Positions 39,054 to 44,871 are shown, counted from the first letter of the stretch. The stretch: DNA of 51,844 nucleotides from Streptomyces echinatus (GCF_014203595.1 NZ_JACHJK010000024.1:1-51844); one strand, 5' to 3'. Numbers and translations are program-made. The notes: generated from the letters alone by a model not told the origin.

Positions 39054-39245
39054 CTAGCTGGCGGTGACGCGGGCGCGTCGGTAGGTGCGGGAGTCCTCGC
39101 CTTGGCGGGGGCCCGGCTCCGGGGTGATTCCGTGCCAGGTGGATCCGCCGGGTCCGGTGGACTGCCAGGCGCGGGTCGGCTTGGGGCCTCGGTTGTCGTC
39201 GGTGCGGGCGGCGCCGCCCTCGACTTGGTTGCGCCACTTGGCCAT
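39054..39245 (-). CDS. Small basic hydrophilic protein (63 aa)
   Basis: ATG 39245 overlaps the upstream stop by one base. The 63-residue protein is polar and Gly/Arg-rich (MAKWRNQVEGGAARTDDNRG), with a repeated basic-acidic pattern and no hydrophobic core, so it may be disordered. It lies in the Spd-like cluster. Function unknown. Confidence 0.6.
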   Translation of the reverse strand: MAKWRNQVEGGAARTDDNRGPKPTRAWQSTGPGGSTWHGITPEPGPRQGEDSRTYRRARVTAS

Positions 39246-39448
39246 CAGTCGGCCACCACCTGGGCGGGGGCGGGCCGGTTGCGGAGCCAGGCGATGACGC
39301 CGAGGCCGAGCCAGGCCGGGCCGGGGATCAGGCCGACGATCACGGCCAGGCCGGTGACAGCGGCGCCAATCGGGGCGGCGGCCGGCGGCCACAAGCCGAT
39401 CGCGACGAGGTAAAGCCCCAAGAGGGCGACGGCGATGATGCGGAGCAT
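39245..39448 (-). CDS. Small two-helix membrane protein (SpdA-like size)
   Basis: The 67-residue protein is almost entirely two membrane helices (MLRIIAVALLGLYLVAIGLW and AVTGLAVIVGLIPGPAWLGL), with a short tail. Streptomyces transfer clusters often contain such tiny membrane proteins near traB and spdB. It is coupled by overlap to the next gene. Confidence 0.65.
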   Translation of the reverse strand: MLRIIAVALLGLYLVAIGLWPPAAAPIGAAVTGLAVIVGLIPGPAWLGLGVIAWLRNRPAPAQVVAD

Positions 39449-39497
39449 GGCGACCTCACAGGTCAGATACGGGTGGGTTCCTGCGCCAGTTCTCCAG

Positions 39498-39520
39498 GGC
39501 CCGCGTGCGAGACGCGGGCC
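39498..39520. terminator. Post-gene hairpin (family member 1)
   Basis: GGCCCGCGT (39498-39506) pairs with ACGCGGGCC (39512-39520). It follows the shared minus-strand sequence TGACCGGCTGCCC (complement of 39523-39535). Confidence 0.6.
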
Positions 39521-39543
39521 GAGGGCAGCCGGTCAGAGCGGAG

Positions 39544-39738
39544 TTAGGAGCGGCGCTTCAGCTCGTCGTTGATCTCCTTGAGCCTGTGCTGGTAGCTGGC
39601 CATGTTGGTGTCGGCGTACATGTGGGAGCTCGGCGGCCGGACGGCGTCGAACTTCTCCTCGGCCGCGATGGACTTCTTCACCGTCTCGGCTTCGGCGCGG
39701 AGTTCGGCGGTGGAGGTGCGGTTGCTGAACAGGCCCAT
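39544..39738 (-). CDS. Small helical protein (64 aa)
   Basis: ATG 39738 has GAGAGGAG upstream. The 64-residue protein is largely helical and charged (TAELRAEAETVKKSIAAEEK), with a C-terminal helix (MASYQHRLKEINDELKRRS). It resembles small structural or adaptor proteins of Streptomyces mobile elements. Function unknown. Confidence 0.65.
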   Translation of the reverse strand: MGLFSNRTSTAELRAEAETVKKSIAAEEKFDAVRPPSSHMYADTNMASYQHRLKEINDELKRRS

Positions 39739-39785
39739 GAGGGCTCCTCTCGGTTGGGGTGGAAGCGCTGGCGCGGTTCCCCTCA

Positions 39786-39807
39786 CCGCCCGCACAACGT
39801 CGGGCGG
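39786..39807. terminator. Post-gene hairpin (family member 2)
   Basis: CCGCCCG (39786-39792) pairs with CGGGCGG (39801-39807). It is flanked by cccctcaccgcc (39779-39790) and gggcagccggtca (39811-39823), the same flanks as the hairpin at 40051-40071. Confidence 0.6.
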
Positions 39808-39820
39808 ATCGGGCAGCCGG

Positions 39821-40009
39821 TCAGTCTGCGCAGTTCGGGCAGTTCGGGTCGTCGCAGAGTTCGATGCGCCCGCAGCCGATGGCCTGCGACACGCGGTTCG
39901 CTGCCCGGCTGCCTCGCTCGCCGGCCAGACTGCGGCCGACCTGCTGAAGGCGGCGGGCGGTCCGCTCCTGTGCGCTCATGGGCTCGTCATTGCGGTTGCG
40001 TCGGAACAT
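39821..40009 (-). CDS. Small basic protein with C-terminal Cys cluster
   Basis: The 62-residue protein starts MFRRNRNDEPMSAQERTARR and ends CGRIELCDDPNCPNCAD, with four cysteines near the end, probably a zinc site. AAGGA precedes the ATG. Function unknown; it belongs to the hairpin-separated run of small genes. Confidence 0.65.
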   Translation of the reverse strand: MFRRNRNDEPMSAQERTARRLQQVGRSLAGERGSRAANRVSQAIGCGRIELCDDPNCPNCAD

Positions 40010-40050
40010 CGGGGGTCCTTCCTGGGCCGGGCCTGTCCCGGCTCCCCTCA

Positions 40051-40071
40051 CCGCCGGTGCGGGACCGGCGG
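40051..40071. terminator. Post-gene hairpin (family member 3)
   Basis: CCGCCGGT (40051-40058) pairs with ACCGGCGG (40064-40071). The flanks match those of family member 2 although the stem bases differ. Confidence 0.6.
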
Positions 40072-40084
40072 ATCGGGCAGCCGG

Positions 40085-40249
40085 TCAGGCGGCGGCCGGG
40101 AGGTGCAGGCCGTCGAGCTCGTCGACGAGGCGGGGGCCGAGCGGGGTGACGGAGTCGACGGCGACCGCGTGGTCGCGGATCAGCCGGCGCTGCTCCGGGT
40201 CGGCGTCGATGTAGGCGGCGATCAGGCGGGCACGGTCCTGGATGGACAT
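40085..40249 (-). CDS. Small hypothetical protein (54 aa)
   Basis: ATG 40249 opens a 54-residue frame with strongly GC-biased third positions. It reads MSIQDRARLIAAYIDADPEQ, then RRLIRDHAVAVDSVTPLGPR, and ends in LHLPAAA. It is helical and has no known domain. The stop is part of the conserved post-gene hairpin unit. Confidence 0.65.
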   Translation of the reverse strand: MSIQDRARLIAAYIDADPEQRRLIRDHAVAVDSVTPLGPRLVDELDGLHLPAAA

Positions 40250-40295
40250 GGGGGATCACGGATCCTCTCGGGATCGAAGGGCTGGGGGTGGATGG

Positions 40296-40514
40296 TCAGG
40301 CGGTGGCGGAGGTGATGGAGGCGAGGACGTCGTCGACGTGGTCGGCGGGCAGCTGGCCCTGGTCGATGGCGGCGAGGGTCCGGAAGCCGGCGGCGATGCG
40401 CTCCAGCTGCCCGGCGAGGACGGTCGCGTCGGCCGGCGTACTGCCCGCTGCGGCCTCGTACCGGGCGGCGGCCTCGTGCAGCTGGCCGGCGGCGGCCTTC
40501 GTGACTCGGGACAT
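40296..40514 (-). CDS. Small helical protein (72 aa)
   Basis: The Ala-rich 72-residue protein has helical segments GQLHEAAARYEAAAG and LAGQLERIAAGFRTLAAIDQ and ends in DDVLASITSATA. It may be a small coiled-coil or binding factor. GAGGAGA precedes the ATG. No family is recognised. Confidence 0.65.
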   Translation of the reverse strand: MSRVTKAAAGQLHEAAARYEAAAGSTPADATVLAGQLERIAAGFRTLAAIDQGQLPADHVDDVLASITSATA

Positions 40515-40556
40515 GACGGATCTCCTCGGCTGGTCAGGCTGGGATGGGAGGGGGTG

Positions 40557-40597
40557 CCGCGGCCGGCTGGCGGGGGATGGGTGAATGCCGGCCGCGG
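40557..40597. terminator. Intergenic hairpin between small genes
   Basis: CCGCGGCCGGC (40557-40567) pairs perfectly with GCCGGCCGCGG (40587-40597). It lies in the gap between genes 40611-40691 and 40296-40514. Confidence 0.6.
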
Positions 40598-40610
40598 CGG
40601 TATGGGGGCC

Positions 40611-40691
40611 CTACTTGGGCAGGGGGTGCTCGCTGCGGCCATTGACCTCGGCGAGACGGCGATGCATCTCGGCGCGCCGCTCGGCGCTCAC
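40611..40691 (-). CDS. Very small protein (26 aa), coupled
   Basis: A GTG overlapping the previous stop (GTGA) gives 26 residues, MSAERRAEMHRRLAEVNGRS and a short end. The overlap geometry is the same as for its larger neighbours, which is the main support. Function unknown. Confidence 0.4.
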   Translation of the reverse strand: MSAERRAEMHRRLAEVNGRSEHPLPK

Positions 40692-40915
40692 GACGCGTCC
40701 CGGACCGCGCGCAGGCGACGGACACCCGGCTCGGGTCGGGGCCGGGGCGCCGCCGCGGTGGCCGGGACGAACCAGTGCCCGAGACGCTGCCGGGTCACCG
40801 GGTCGATGACCGTCACCAGCACGGACGGCGACTCGCCGTCCCATGCGGGCAGGCCGGCCACGATCTCCTGCGCCGTCGCCTGCAACAACTGCAGACGCTC
40901 ACGCTCGCCGCTCAC
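40688..40915 (-). CDS. Small hypothetical protein (75 aa)
   Basis: A GTG overlapping the upstream stop gives a 75-residue protein with a helix (ERLQLLQATAQEIVAGLPAW) and a strand region (SVLVTVIDPVTRQRLGHWFV), then a basic Pro/Arg-rich end. The chain of GTGA overlaps from 41971 to 40611 marks one tightly coupled operon. Function unknown. Confidence 0.65.
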   Translation of the reverse strand: MSGERERLQLLQATAQEIVAGLPAWDGESPSVLVTVIDPVTRQRLGHWFVPATAAAPRPRPEPGVRRLRAVRDAS

Positions 40916-41250
40916 GACTGCACCTCGTCGTCCATCGGCGGGTAGATCGAGGCGCGGATCGCACCGCGGACACCGTCGCGGTCGCCCTGCCGCCAGAACT
41001 TGGCGTACAGGCGGGTCACACCACCTGAGTCGGTCCGCTCCGGCATCACGTCGGCACCCAGGTACTGGGTCCACGCTGCGAACGCGGCCCGCTGTTCGTC
41101 AGGCGTCGACGTCAGCGAGTCGACGTCCCCGACCAGTGCGCCAGACACGGGGATCGACCAGGAGACGGCAGGAAGGTCGGCCTTCAGGAACTCACCGAGC
41201 GCCTGGTGGGCGGCCCGCTGCCAGCGGCGCATGTACTCCTGCGAGGCCAT
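40912..41250 (-). CDS. Hypothetical protein (112 aa)
   Basis: The protein begins MASQEYMRRWQRAAHQALGE and continues with KADLPAVSWSIPVSGALVGD and FAAWTQYLGADVMPERTDSG. The compact alpha/beta pattern recurs in small proteins of Streptomyces mobile elements. No catalytic signature is seen. It overlaps both neighbours. Confidence 0.65.
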   Translation of the reverse strand: MASQEYMRRWQRAAHQALGEFLKADLPAVSWSIPVSGALVGDVDSLTSTPDEQRAAFAAWTQYLGADVMPERTDSGGVTRLYAKFWRQGDRDGVRGAIRASIYPPMDDEVQS

Positions 41251-41486
41251 CACGCCACCACCACGAGGTAGCTGTCGGAGGCCAGGTCCATGACGACCTC
41301 GGCGGCGACACCCTGGCGGCGCTGCTGCTGCGCGAACTCCTCCGCCGGCCAGCTGCCACGCGGGGCGCCGGCCGGGAACCGCTCCAGCACCTTGCGCTGC
41401 GGCTTGACCGGCTCGGCGGTGCGGACCGGGCCCTGCGCTGCGAGACGGGCCGCCTGTTCGGCCGGCGAGTACGTTGCGGTGCTCAT
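41250..41486 (-). CDS. Small hypothetical protein (78 aa)
   Basis: The 78-residue protein starts MSTATYSPAEQAARLAAQGP and ends with VAAEVVMDLASDSYLVVVA. It has a basic middle. The start overlaps the stop of the DUF6907-like gene. Function unknown. Confidence 0.65.
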   Translation of the reverse strand: MSTATYSPAEQAARLAAQGPVRTAEPVKPQRKVLERFPAGAPRGSWPAEEFAQQQRRQGVAAEVVMDLASDSYLVVVA

Positions 41487-41971
41487 GCGACGACCGCCTT
41501 CGCCTCGGCCGCCTCGTTGTGCAGGCGAGCGGTGCGGGCGTTCTCGTCGAGGGCATCGGCCAGCCTGCGCAGGTCGGCCGCCGCTGCCTCCGCCATGTCC
41601 GGCGTGAGGTAGGCGTCGACGGAGCCGGCGTCGCCGACGACGACGTGCGCGGCCCGCATCTGCGGGTCCGACGACATCGGGTCCGAGCCGACCGTCGCGC
41701 TCAGCGTGTAGACCGGCTTGTCGCCGTTGAAGAACGACCCGACCTCGACGGCGAACGCGTCGCCGGTGTGGTTGAGGTCCTCCAGGAAGTGGACCCACTC
41801 GCTGATGTGGTTCGTGCGGCACCAGTCCGGCTCCGACACGAAGACGATCTTCTGGTCGGGGCCGGGGGCGCCGAGCGCGACCGGGGCGAGGTGGTGGCCC
41901 GGCGCGACAGCCGGGATGGAGGTGGGGTGATTGGTGCGCACGGACGCACCGCTAAGCTGGTCTGCAGCCAT
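41483..41971 (-). CDS. DUF6907-like protein
   Basis: The 162-residue protein contains VSEPDWCRTNHISEWVHFLEDL, a Trp-Cys-His pattern, and later RLADALDENARTARLHNEA. This resembles the DUF6907 family of Streptomyces. ATG 41971 has AGGGAG upstream and lies after the leftward promoter and leader hairpin; an in-frame ATG at 42115 overlaps the promoter -10 and is therefore not the start. It is the first gene of the leftward operon. Confidence 0.7.
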   Translation of the reverse strand: MAADQLSGASVRTNHPTSIPAVAPGHHLAPVALGAPGPDQKIVFVSEPDWCRTNHISEWVHFLEDLNHTGDAFAVEVGSFFNGDKPVYTLSATVGSDPMSSDPQMRAAHVVVGDAGSVDAYLTPDMAEAAAADLRRLADALDENARTARLHNEAAEAKAVVA

Positions 41972-42003
41972 CAGGGTCTCCCTAGCAGGTACCTGATCGG
42001 TTA

Positions 42004-42040
42004 GGCCTCGGTCAGCGAGTGGAGTCGCTGCGCCGAGGCC
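42004..42040 (-). promoter_or_regulatory. Leader stem-loop of the leftward operon
   Basis: GGCCTCGG (42004-42011) pairs with CCGAGGCC (42033-42040), and CAGCGA (42013-42018) pairs with TCGCTG (42025-42030). The hairpin lies in the predicted leader of the leftward transcript, between promoter and first gene, where an attenuator or antitermination signal would act. Confidence 0.5.
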
Positions 42041-42105
42041 GTCTTCGTTTGTGGGTGCCGGTGGAGCGGCAGTGATGCCTTCCGGGGGTGGAGCCCCGTC
42101 GGCTT

Positions 42106-42154
42106 CAAGAGACATCTTGGAGCGGCGCGAGCGACCCTGTCAAGGGGTCTCTTG
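42106..42154. promoter_or_regulatory. Inverted repeat CAAGAGAC/GTCTCTTG across divergent promoters
   Basis: CAAGAGAC (42106-42113) and GTCTCTTG (42147-42154) are perfect inverse copies 33 bases apart. One adjoins the -10 of the leftward promoter and the other overlaps the -35 of the rightward promoter. This is the geometry of a switch in which one repressor controls both directions. Confidence 0.55.
42114..42143 (-). promoter_or_regulatory. Leftward promoter
   Basis: The -35 element is a perfect TTGACA (complement of 42138-42143). After 18 bases comes CAAGAT (complement of 42114-42119). Transcription should start near 42107 and run into the DUF6907-like operon. Confidence 0.6.
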
Positions 42155-42180
42155 TAGTGGCAGCATTTCGCCCCTACGCT
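42152..42180 (+). promoter_or_regulatory. Rightward, probably leaderless promoter
   Basis: TTGTAG (42152-42157) and TACGCT (42175-42180) are 17 bases apart. The ATG of 42187 begins only 6 bases after the -10, so the message probably starts at or very near the start codon, as many leaderless actinobacterial mRNAs do. Confidence 0.6.
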
Positions 42181-42186
42181 AGGTGC

Positions 42187-42432
42187 ATGACAGAAGCGCT
42201 CACCTCCGCCATCGAGTCCGAGACGGGACGACTCGCACAGATTCCCGACGCCGTCGAGCGCTTCCATGCAGCCCGGAAGCTGCGCGAAATCCTGACCGCC
42301 GCAAACCGCCAGACCCAGGAGGTCGAGCGAGGCGCGGTCAGTGAACTCAAGGAAGGCCGACCCTGGCGTGTGGTCGGCGAGCTTCTTGGCGTGTCCGGCT
42401 CTCGGGCCGAGCAGATCGCCAAAGGGCGGTAA
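42187..42432 (+). CDS. Small helix-turn-helix regulator
   Basis: The 81-residue protein has an N-terminal helical half (MTEALTSAIESETGRLAQIP; FHAARKLREILTAANRQTQE) and a C-terminal HTH (AVSELKEGRPWRVVGELLGVSGSRAEQIAK). Small proteins of this plan are common in Streptomyces phages and plasmids. It is divergent from the leftward operon and transcribed from the probable leaderless promoter at 42152-42180. It is a candidate Cro-like or repressor protein of the switch. Confidence 0.75.
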   Translation: MTEALTSAIESETGRLAQIPDAVERFHAARKLREILTAANRQTQEVERGAVSELKEGRPWRVVGELLGVSGSRAEQIAKGR

Positions 42433-42458
42433 TCGGGTTCGGTCCATGGCTACAAGGT

Positions 42459-42515
42459 GACATCGCGGAGTCACCGGCCGCGACGACATCGCAGGCGACA
42501 TTCCGGCGACATCCC
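42459..42515. promoter_or_regulatory. GACATC direct repeats, candidate operator of the XRE gene
   Basis: GACATCGC occurs at 42459 and 42485, GACATTCC at 42497 and GACATCCC at 42508. The last two are an 11-base tandem repeat (GGCGACATTCC, GGCGACATCCC). The copies overlap the -35 and spacer of the promoter at 42495-42523, so a bound protein would block it. Confidence 0.55.
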
Positions 42516-42523
42516 GCTACCGT
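42495..42523 (+). promoter_or_regulatory. Promoter of the XRE regulator
   Basis: GCGACA (42495-42500) and TACCGT (42518-42523) are 17 bases apart. The start codon at 42530 lies 6 bases after the -10, the same leaderless geometry as the promoter at 42152-42180. Confidence 0.5.
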
Positions 42524-42529
42524 GAGTGC

Positions 42530-43291
42530 ATGACCACCCCTAACTCCACGCTCCGGGCGGTTCGCATCTCCATGATGCTCAGTCAGGACGACTTCGCCAC
42601 CGCGCTCCGAGAGGCCGGCGCGCGCGCCGGATCCCCAATCGAACCCAGCAAGCGGCTCGTTCAGCGCTGGGAGTCCGGCGCCATCGCCGCCCCCAGCCCC
42701 CGCTACGCCCGCGCCCTTGAGGCCGTCACCGGCATGCCGATCGACACCCTCGGCTTTGCCTCCCCAGCCATGGCCCGGGTTGCCGAGGACGGCTCCGGCG
42801 GCCACGACGTCCACCCATCGACAGCTGGCGTAGCCGCGCCCGTCCCCGGCCCCACCCCGGCGGCCTCGCCGCGGGCCCACTACAGCGGCGTCTGGCTGTC
42901 GCGCTACGAGTACTTCTCCAGCGGCCGGGACTCCAGCTTCATCGGCATGCACTACGTCGTCGTGCTCCAGCACGGCAACCGGCTGACGGTCCGTTCGCTG
43001 CCGGAAGCGTCCTCGAACCCCGACTCGCCGCTGACGATGGACCTGACGGTCGACGGCAGCGTCATCACCGGCACTTGGGTGGAGCAGACCGCGACCGACG
43101 GCTACTACCGCGGGGCCCGGTACCACGGCGCCATCCAGATGCTGGTTGAGCCGACCGGCACCCGCATGGCCGGCAAGTGGGTCGGCTTCGGCAAGGAGAT
43201 GGACATCAACACGGGGCCGTGGGAGCTGCGCCTTGAGGACCCATCCACCAACCAGAAGACGATCGGTAAGTACAGCCGGAGGCCCGAGTGA
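42530..43291 (+). CDS. XRE-type regulator with C-terminal beta-rich domain
   Basis: The 253-residue protein has an N-terminal HTH region (LRAVRISMMLSQDDFATALR, then SKRLVQRWESGAIAAPSPRY, about residues 8-70). A Pro-rich linker is followed by a beta-rich C-terminal domain from about 115 (YSGVWLSRYEYFSSGRDSSF; HYVVVLQHGNRLTVRSLPEA; MAGKWVGFGKEMDINTGPWE). This lipocalin-like sensor plus HTH plan is typical of Streptomyces regulators near phage or defence loci. It is a good candidate for the immunity repressor, with GACATC repeats as its operator. Confidence 0.8.
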   Translation: MTTPNSTLRAVRISMMLSQDDFATALREAGARAGSPIEPSKRLVQRWESGAIAAPSPRYARALEAVTGMPIDTLGFASPAMARVAEDGSGGHDVHPSTAGVAAPVPGPTPAASPRAHYSGVWLSRYEYFSSGRDSSFIGMHYVVVLQHGNRLTVRSLPEASSNPDSPLTMDLTVDGSVITGTWVEQTATDGYYRGARYHGAIQMLVEPTGTRMAGKWVGFGKEMDINTGPWELRLEDPSTNQKTIGKYSRRPE

Positions 43292-43605
43292 CCCGGCGCC
43301 CGTACAAGAACATGCCGGACCAGGGCCGCACCAGCTTGTACCGCCTGCTCGACGCCGCAGGCCGACTCTTGTACATCGGCATCTCCTGCAAGCCTGAGAA
43401 GCGGTACGACTCGCACCGGTGGCACAAGCCGCACGCGTGGCGGCACGACATCGCCAGCTACACGAATGAGTGGTTCGACACCCGAGAGGAAGCCGAGGCC
43501 GCCGAGATCACGGCGATCCGCTCCGAGCTTCCGCTGTACAACCGAATGCATCACCCAGACTGCGATGACGAGCCCTGGAGCGGCTACCCGAAGTCAGCCG
43601 CATGA
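43288..43605 (+). CDS. GIY-YIG nuclease-family protein
   Basis: The 105-residue protein has TSLYRLLDAAGRLLYIGISC with the Y-IG motif, KRYDSHRWHKPHAW with the conserved Arg, and EITAIRSELPLYNRM with the Glu. These are the catalytic elements of a minimal GIY-YIG domain. The GTG start overlaps the stop of the XRE regulator (GTGA), so it is co-translated. It may be a homing nuclease or an accessory nuclease of the control region. Confidence 0.8.
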   Translation: MTRRPYKNMPDQGRTSLYRLLDAAGRLLYIGISCKPEKRYDSHRWHKPHAWRHDIASYTNEWFDTREEAEAAEITAIRSELPLYNRMHHPDCDDEPWSGYPKSAA

Positions 43606-43610
43606 TCCTT

Positions 43611-43636
43611 CGCCCCCAGCCTGCTGGCTGGGGGCG
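43611..43636 (+). terminator. Terminator after the regulator/GIY-YIG operon
   Basis: CGCCCCCAGCC (43611-43621), loop TGCT and GGCTGGGGGCG (43626-43636) form a perfect 11-bp hairpin, followed by TTGT. It begins six bases after the GIY-YIG stop. Confidence 0.75.
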
Positions 43637-43730
43637 TTGTCGTGCGCCCCGCCATGCGCCCTTGTGGCTGTACTGCCCCGCCGTGACCGTGGTTTGCGGT
43701 TGCTGTTGTCCTCAACGCGAGGGGGATTGC

Positions 43731-43976
43731 ATGAGGCGGGGTTGGAACGATGCGACCGGCTGGCTGCTGCTCGGCCTGGCGGCGGTGCTGGAGCGGGTGA
43801 TCGCGAGTAAGACGGCGGTAGCCCAGTGGAAGCTGCGCCGGAACCAGGTCGTGCGGGCAGCACACCGGCGGGGTGTATCGGTGGAGGTGCTGGCGGCGAG
43901 GCTGGGGCTGACGCCGAGCTGGATCCGGAGCGTCATCCGGGACCCGCGGAAGGCCGCGCTTGAAGAGGCCGCCTGA
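43731..43976 (+). CDS. Small HTH protein with hydrophobic N-terminus
   Basis: The 81-residue protein has a short hydrophobic helix (GWLLLGLAAVLERVI) and a C-terminal HTH: RRGVSVEVLAARLGLTPSWIRSVIRDP. GAGGGGG precedes the ATG. It may be a membrane-associated or dimer-forming regulator; the target is unknown. It stands alone between two terminators. Confidence 0.7.
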   Translation: MRRGWNDATGWLLLGLAAVLERVIASKTAVAQWKLRRNQVVRAAHRRGVSVEVLAARLGLTPSWIRSVIRDPRKAALEEAA

Positions 43977-43989
43977 CCGGACATGCGTA

Positions 43990-44024
43990 AAGGGGCCCAC
44001 CGCCCGGATGGCGGTGGGCCCCTT
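43990..44024. terminator. Bidirectional terminator between convergent units
   Basis: A 15-bp perfect stem (43990-44004 with 44010-44024; arms beginning AAGGGGCCCACC) lies between the plus-strand HTH gene and the end of the leftward operon at 44027. Confidence 0.8.
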
Positions 44025-44026
44025 CG

Positions 44027-44257
44027 TCATGCGGTGCGCTCGATGGCTAGGCAGTCGAGGTTGTCGGCTTCGAGGTCGATGGCTTCTGCGGCGCCGCGGA
44101 GGCTGCAGTCGGGGTCGTCGGCGAGGTTGCGGCAGGATTCGGCGATGGCGCGGAGGAGGGCGACGACGGCGTCGGCTCCGATGTAGGCGTGCCCGTCGGT
44201 GGCGGTGACGATGGGCAGCTGGCTGGTGGCGTGCTCGACGGGCTCGTCGTCGGTCAT
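44027..44257 (-). CDS. Small hypothetical protein (76 aa)
   Basis: The acidic 76-residue protein contains SQLPIVTATDGHAYIGADAV and a helix AVVALLRAIAESCRNLADDP, then AAEAIDLEADNLDCLAIERT. ATG 44257 overlaps the previous stop. It is the last gene of the right-hand leftward operon before the bidirectional terminator. Function unknown. Confidence 0.65.
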   Translation of the reverse strand: MTDDEPVEHATSQLPIVTATDGHAYIGADAVVALLRAIAESCRNLADDPDCSLRGAAEAIDLEADNLDCLAIERTA

Positions 44258-44871
44258 GCCGCCCGCCTGGTGGGGGTGAGCTTGAGCATCTCGCCGTGCC
44301 CGTATTCGCTGCCGCAGTGCCGGCATTCGATGCCGTCCATGTCGAGGCTGACGCGGAGTATCTGGCCGCAGCGGCAGGCGACGGGGACGCGGACGGGGGG
44401 CTTTTCGGCGCCGGTGGCGGTGCGGCAGCGGCGGACGATCGTCCACGTCTCGTCGGCGAAGTCGGCGAAGGCGGGGTGTTGGCCGGCGGCCCAGGCCAGG
44501 TTGAACCGGAGGGTGCCGACGGCGTGGTTGAGGCGCTGCTGCAGGGTGCCGGTCTCGTCGACCGTGGCCCGGCCGTAGGCCTCCCAGTCCCGAACCCAGC
44601 CTTCGAGGGGGCCGAGGACGGGCCCCCGCTCGGTCATCGCGTTGAGTACCTCCAGCCGGACCGGCAGCGGCGCTGTGCGGCTCCCGGACACCACGGGCCC
44701 GCCGGATCCACTCCCGGGGTGCAGTGAGTCGGCGAGGCGGGCGTACAGCCCTTCCGGTCCGGCGAGCGCAGCCAAGTTGGCGGCCACGCGTTCGGCGCAG
44801 GGCCGGCAGGTCTGCGCTTCGTCGTCGTACAGGGCGGCCGAGCAGACGATGCAGATGCGGGCGGCGTCCAT
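44254..44871 (-). CDS. Zinc-ribbon protein (205 aa)
   Basis: The protein has an N-terminal Cys cluster (CIVCSAALYDDEAQTCRPCA), a helical middle with LQQRLNHAVGTLRFNLAWAA, and a C-terminal zinc ribbon (VACRCGQILRVSLDMDGIEC, then HCGSEYGHGEMLKL). This two-ended zinc plan is common among Streptomyces phage and plasmid proteins and might bind nucleic acid. The role is unknown. Confidence 0.75.
   Translation of the reverse strand: MDAARICIVCSAALYDDEAQTCRPCAERVAANLAALAGPEGLYARLADSLHPGSGSGGPVVSGSRTAPLPVRLEVLNAMTERGPVLGPLEGWVRDWEAYGRATVDETGTLQQRLNHAVGTLRFNLAWAAGQHPAFADFADETWTIVRRCRTATGAEKPPVRVPVACRCGQILRVSLDMDGIECRHCGSEYGHGEMLKLTPTRRAA

Noticed and set aside
41483..42115. Longer form of the DUF6907-like protein starting at 42115
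   Set aside because: That ATG overlaps the -10 of the leftward promoter, and ATG 41971 has a proper ribosome binding site.
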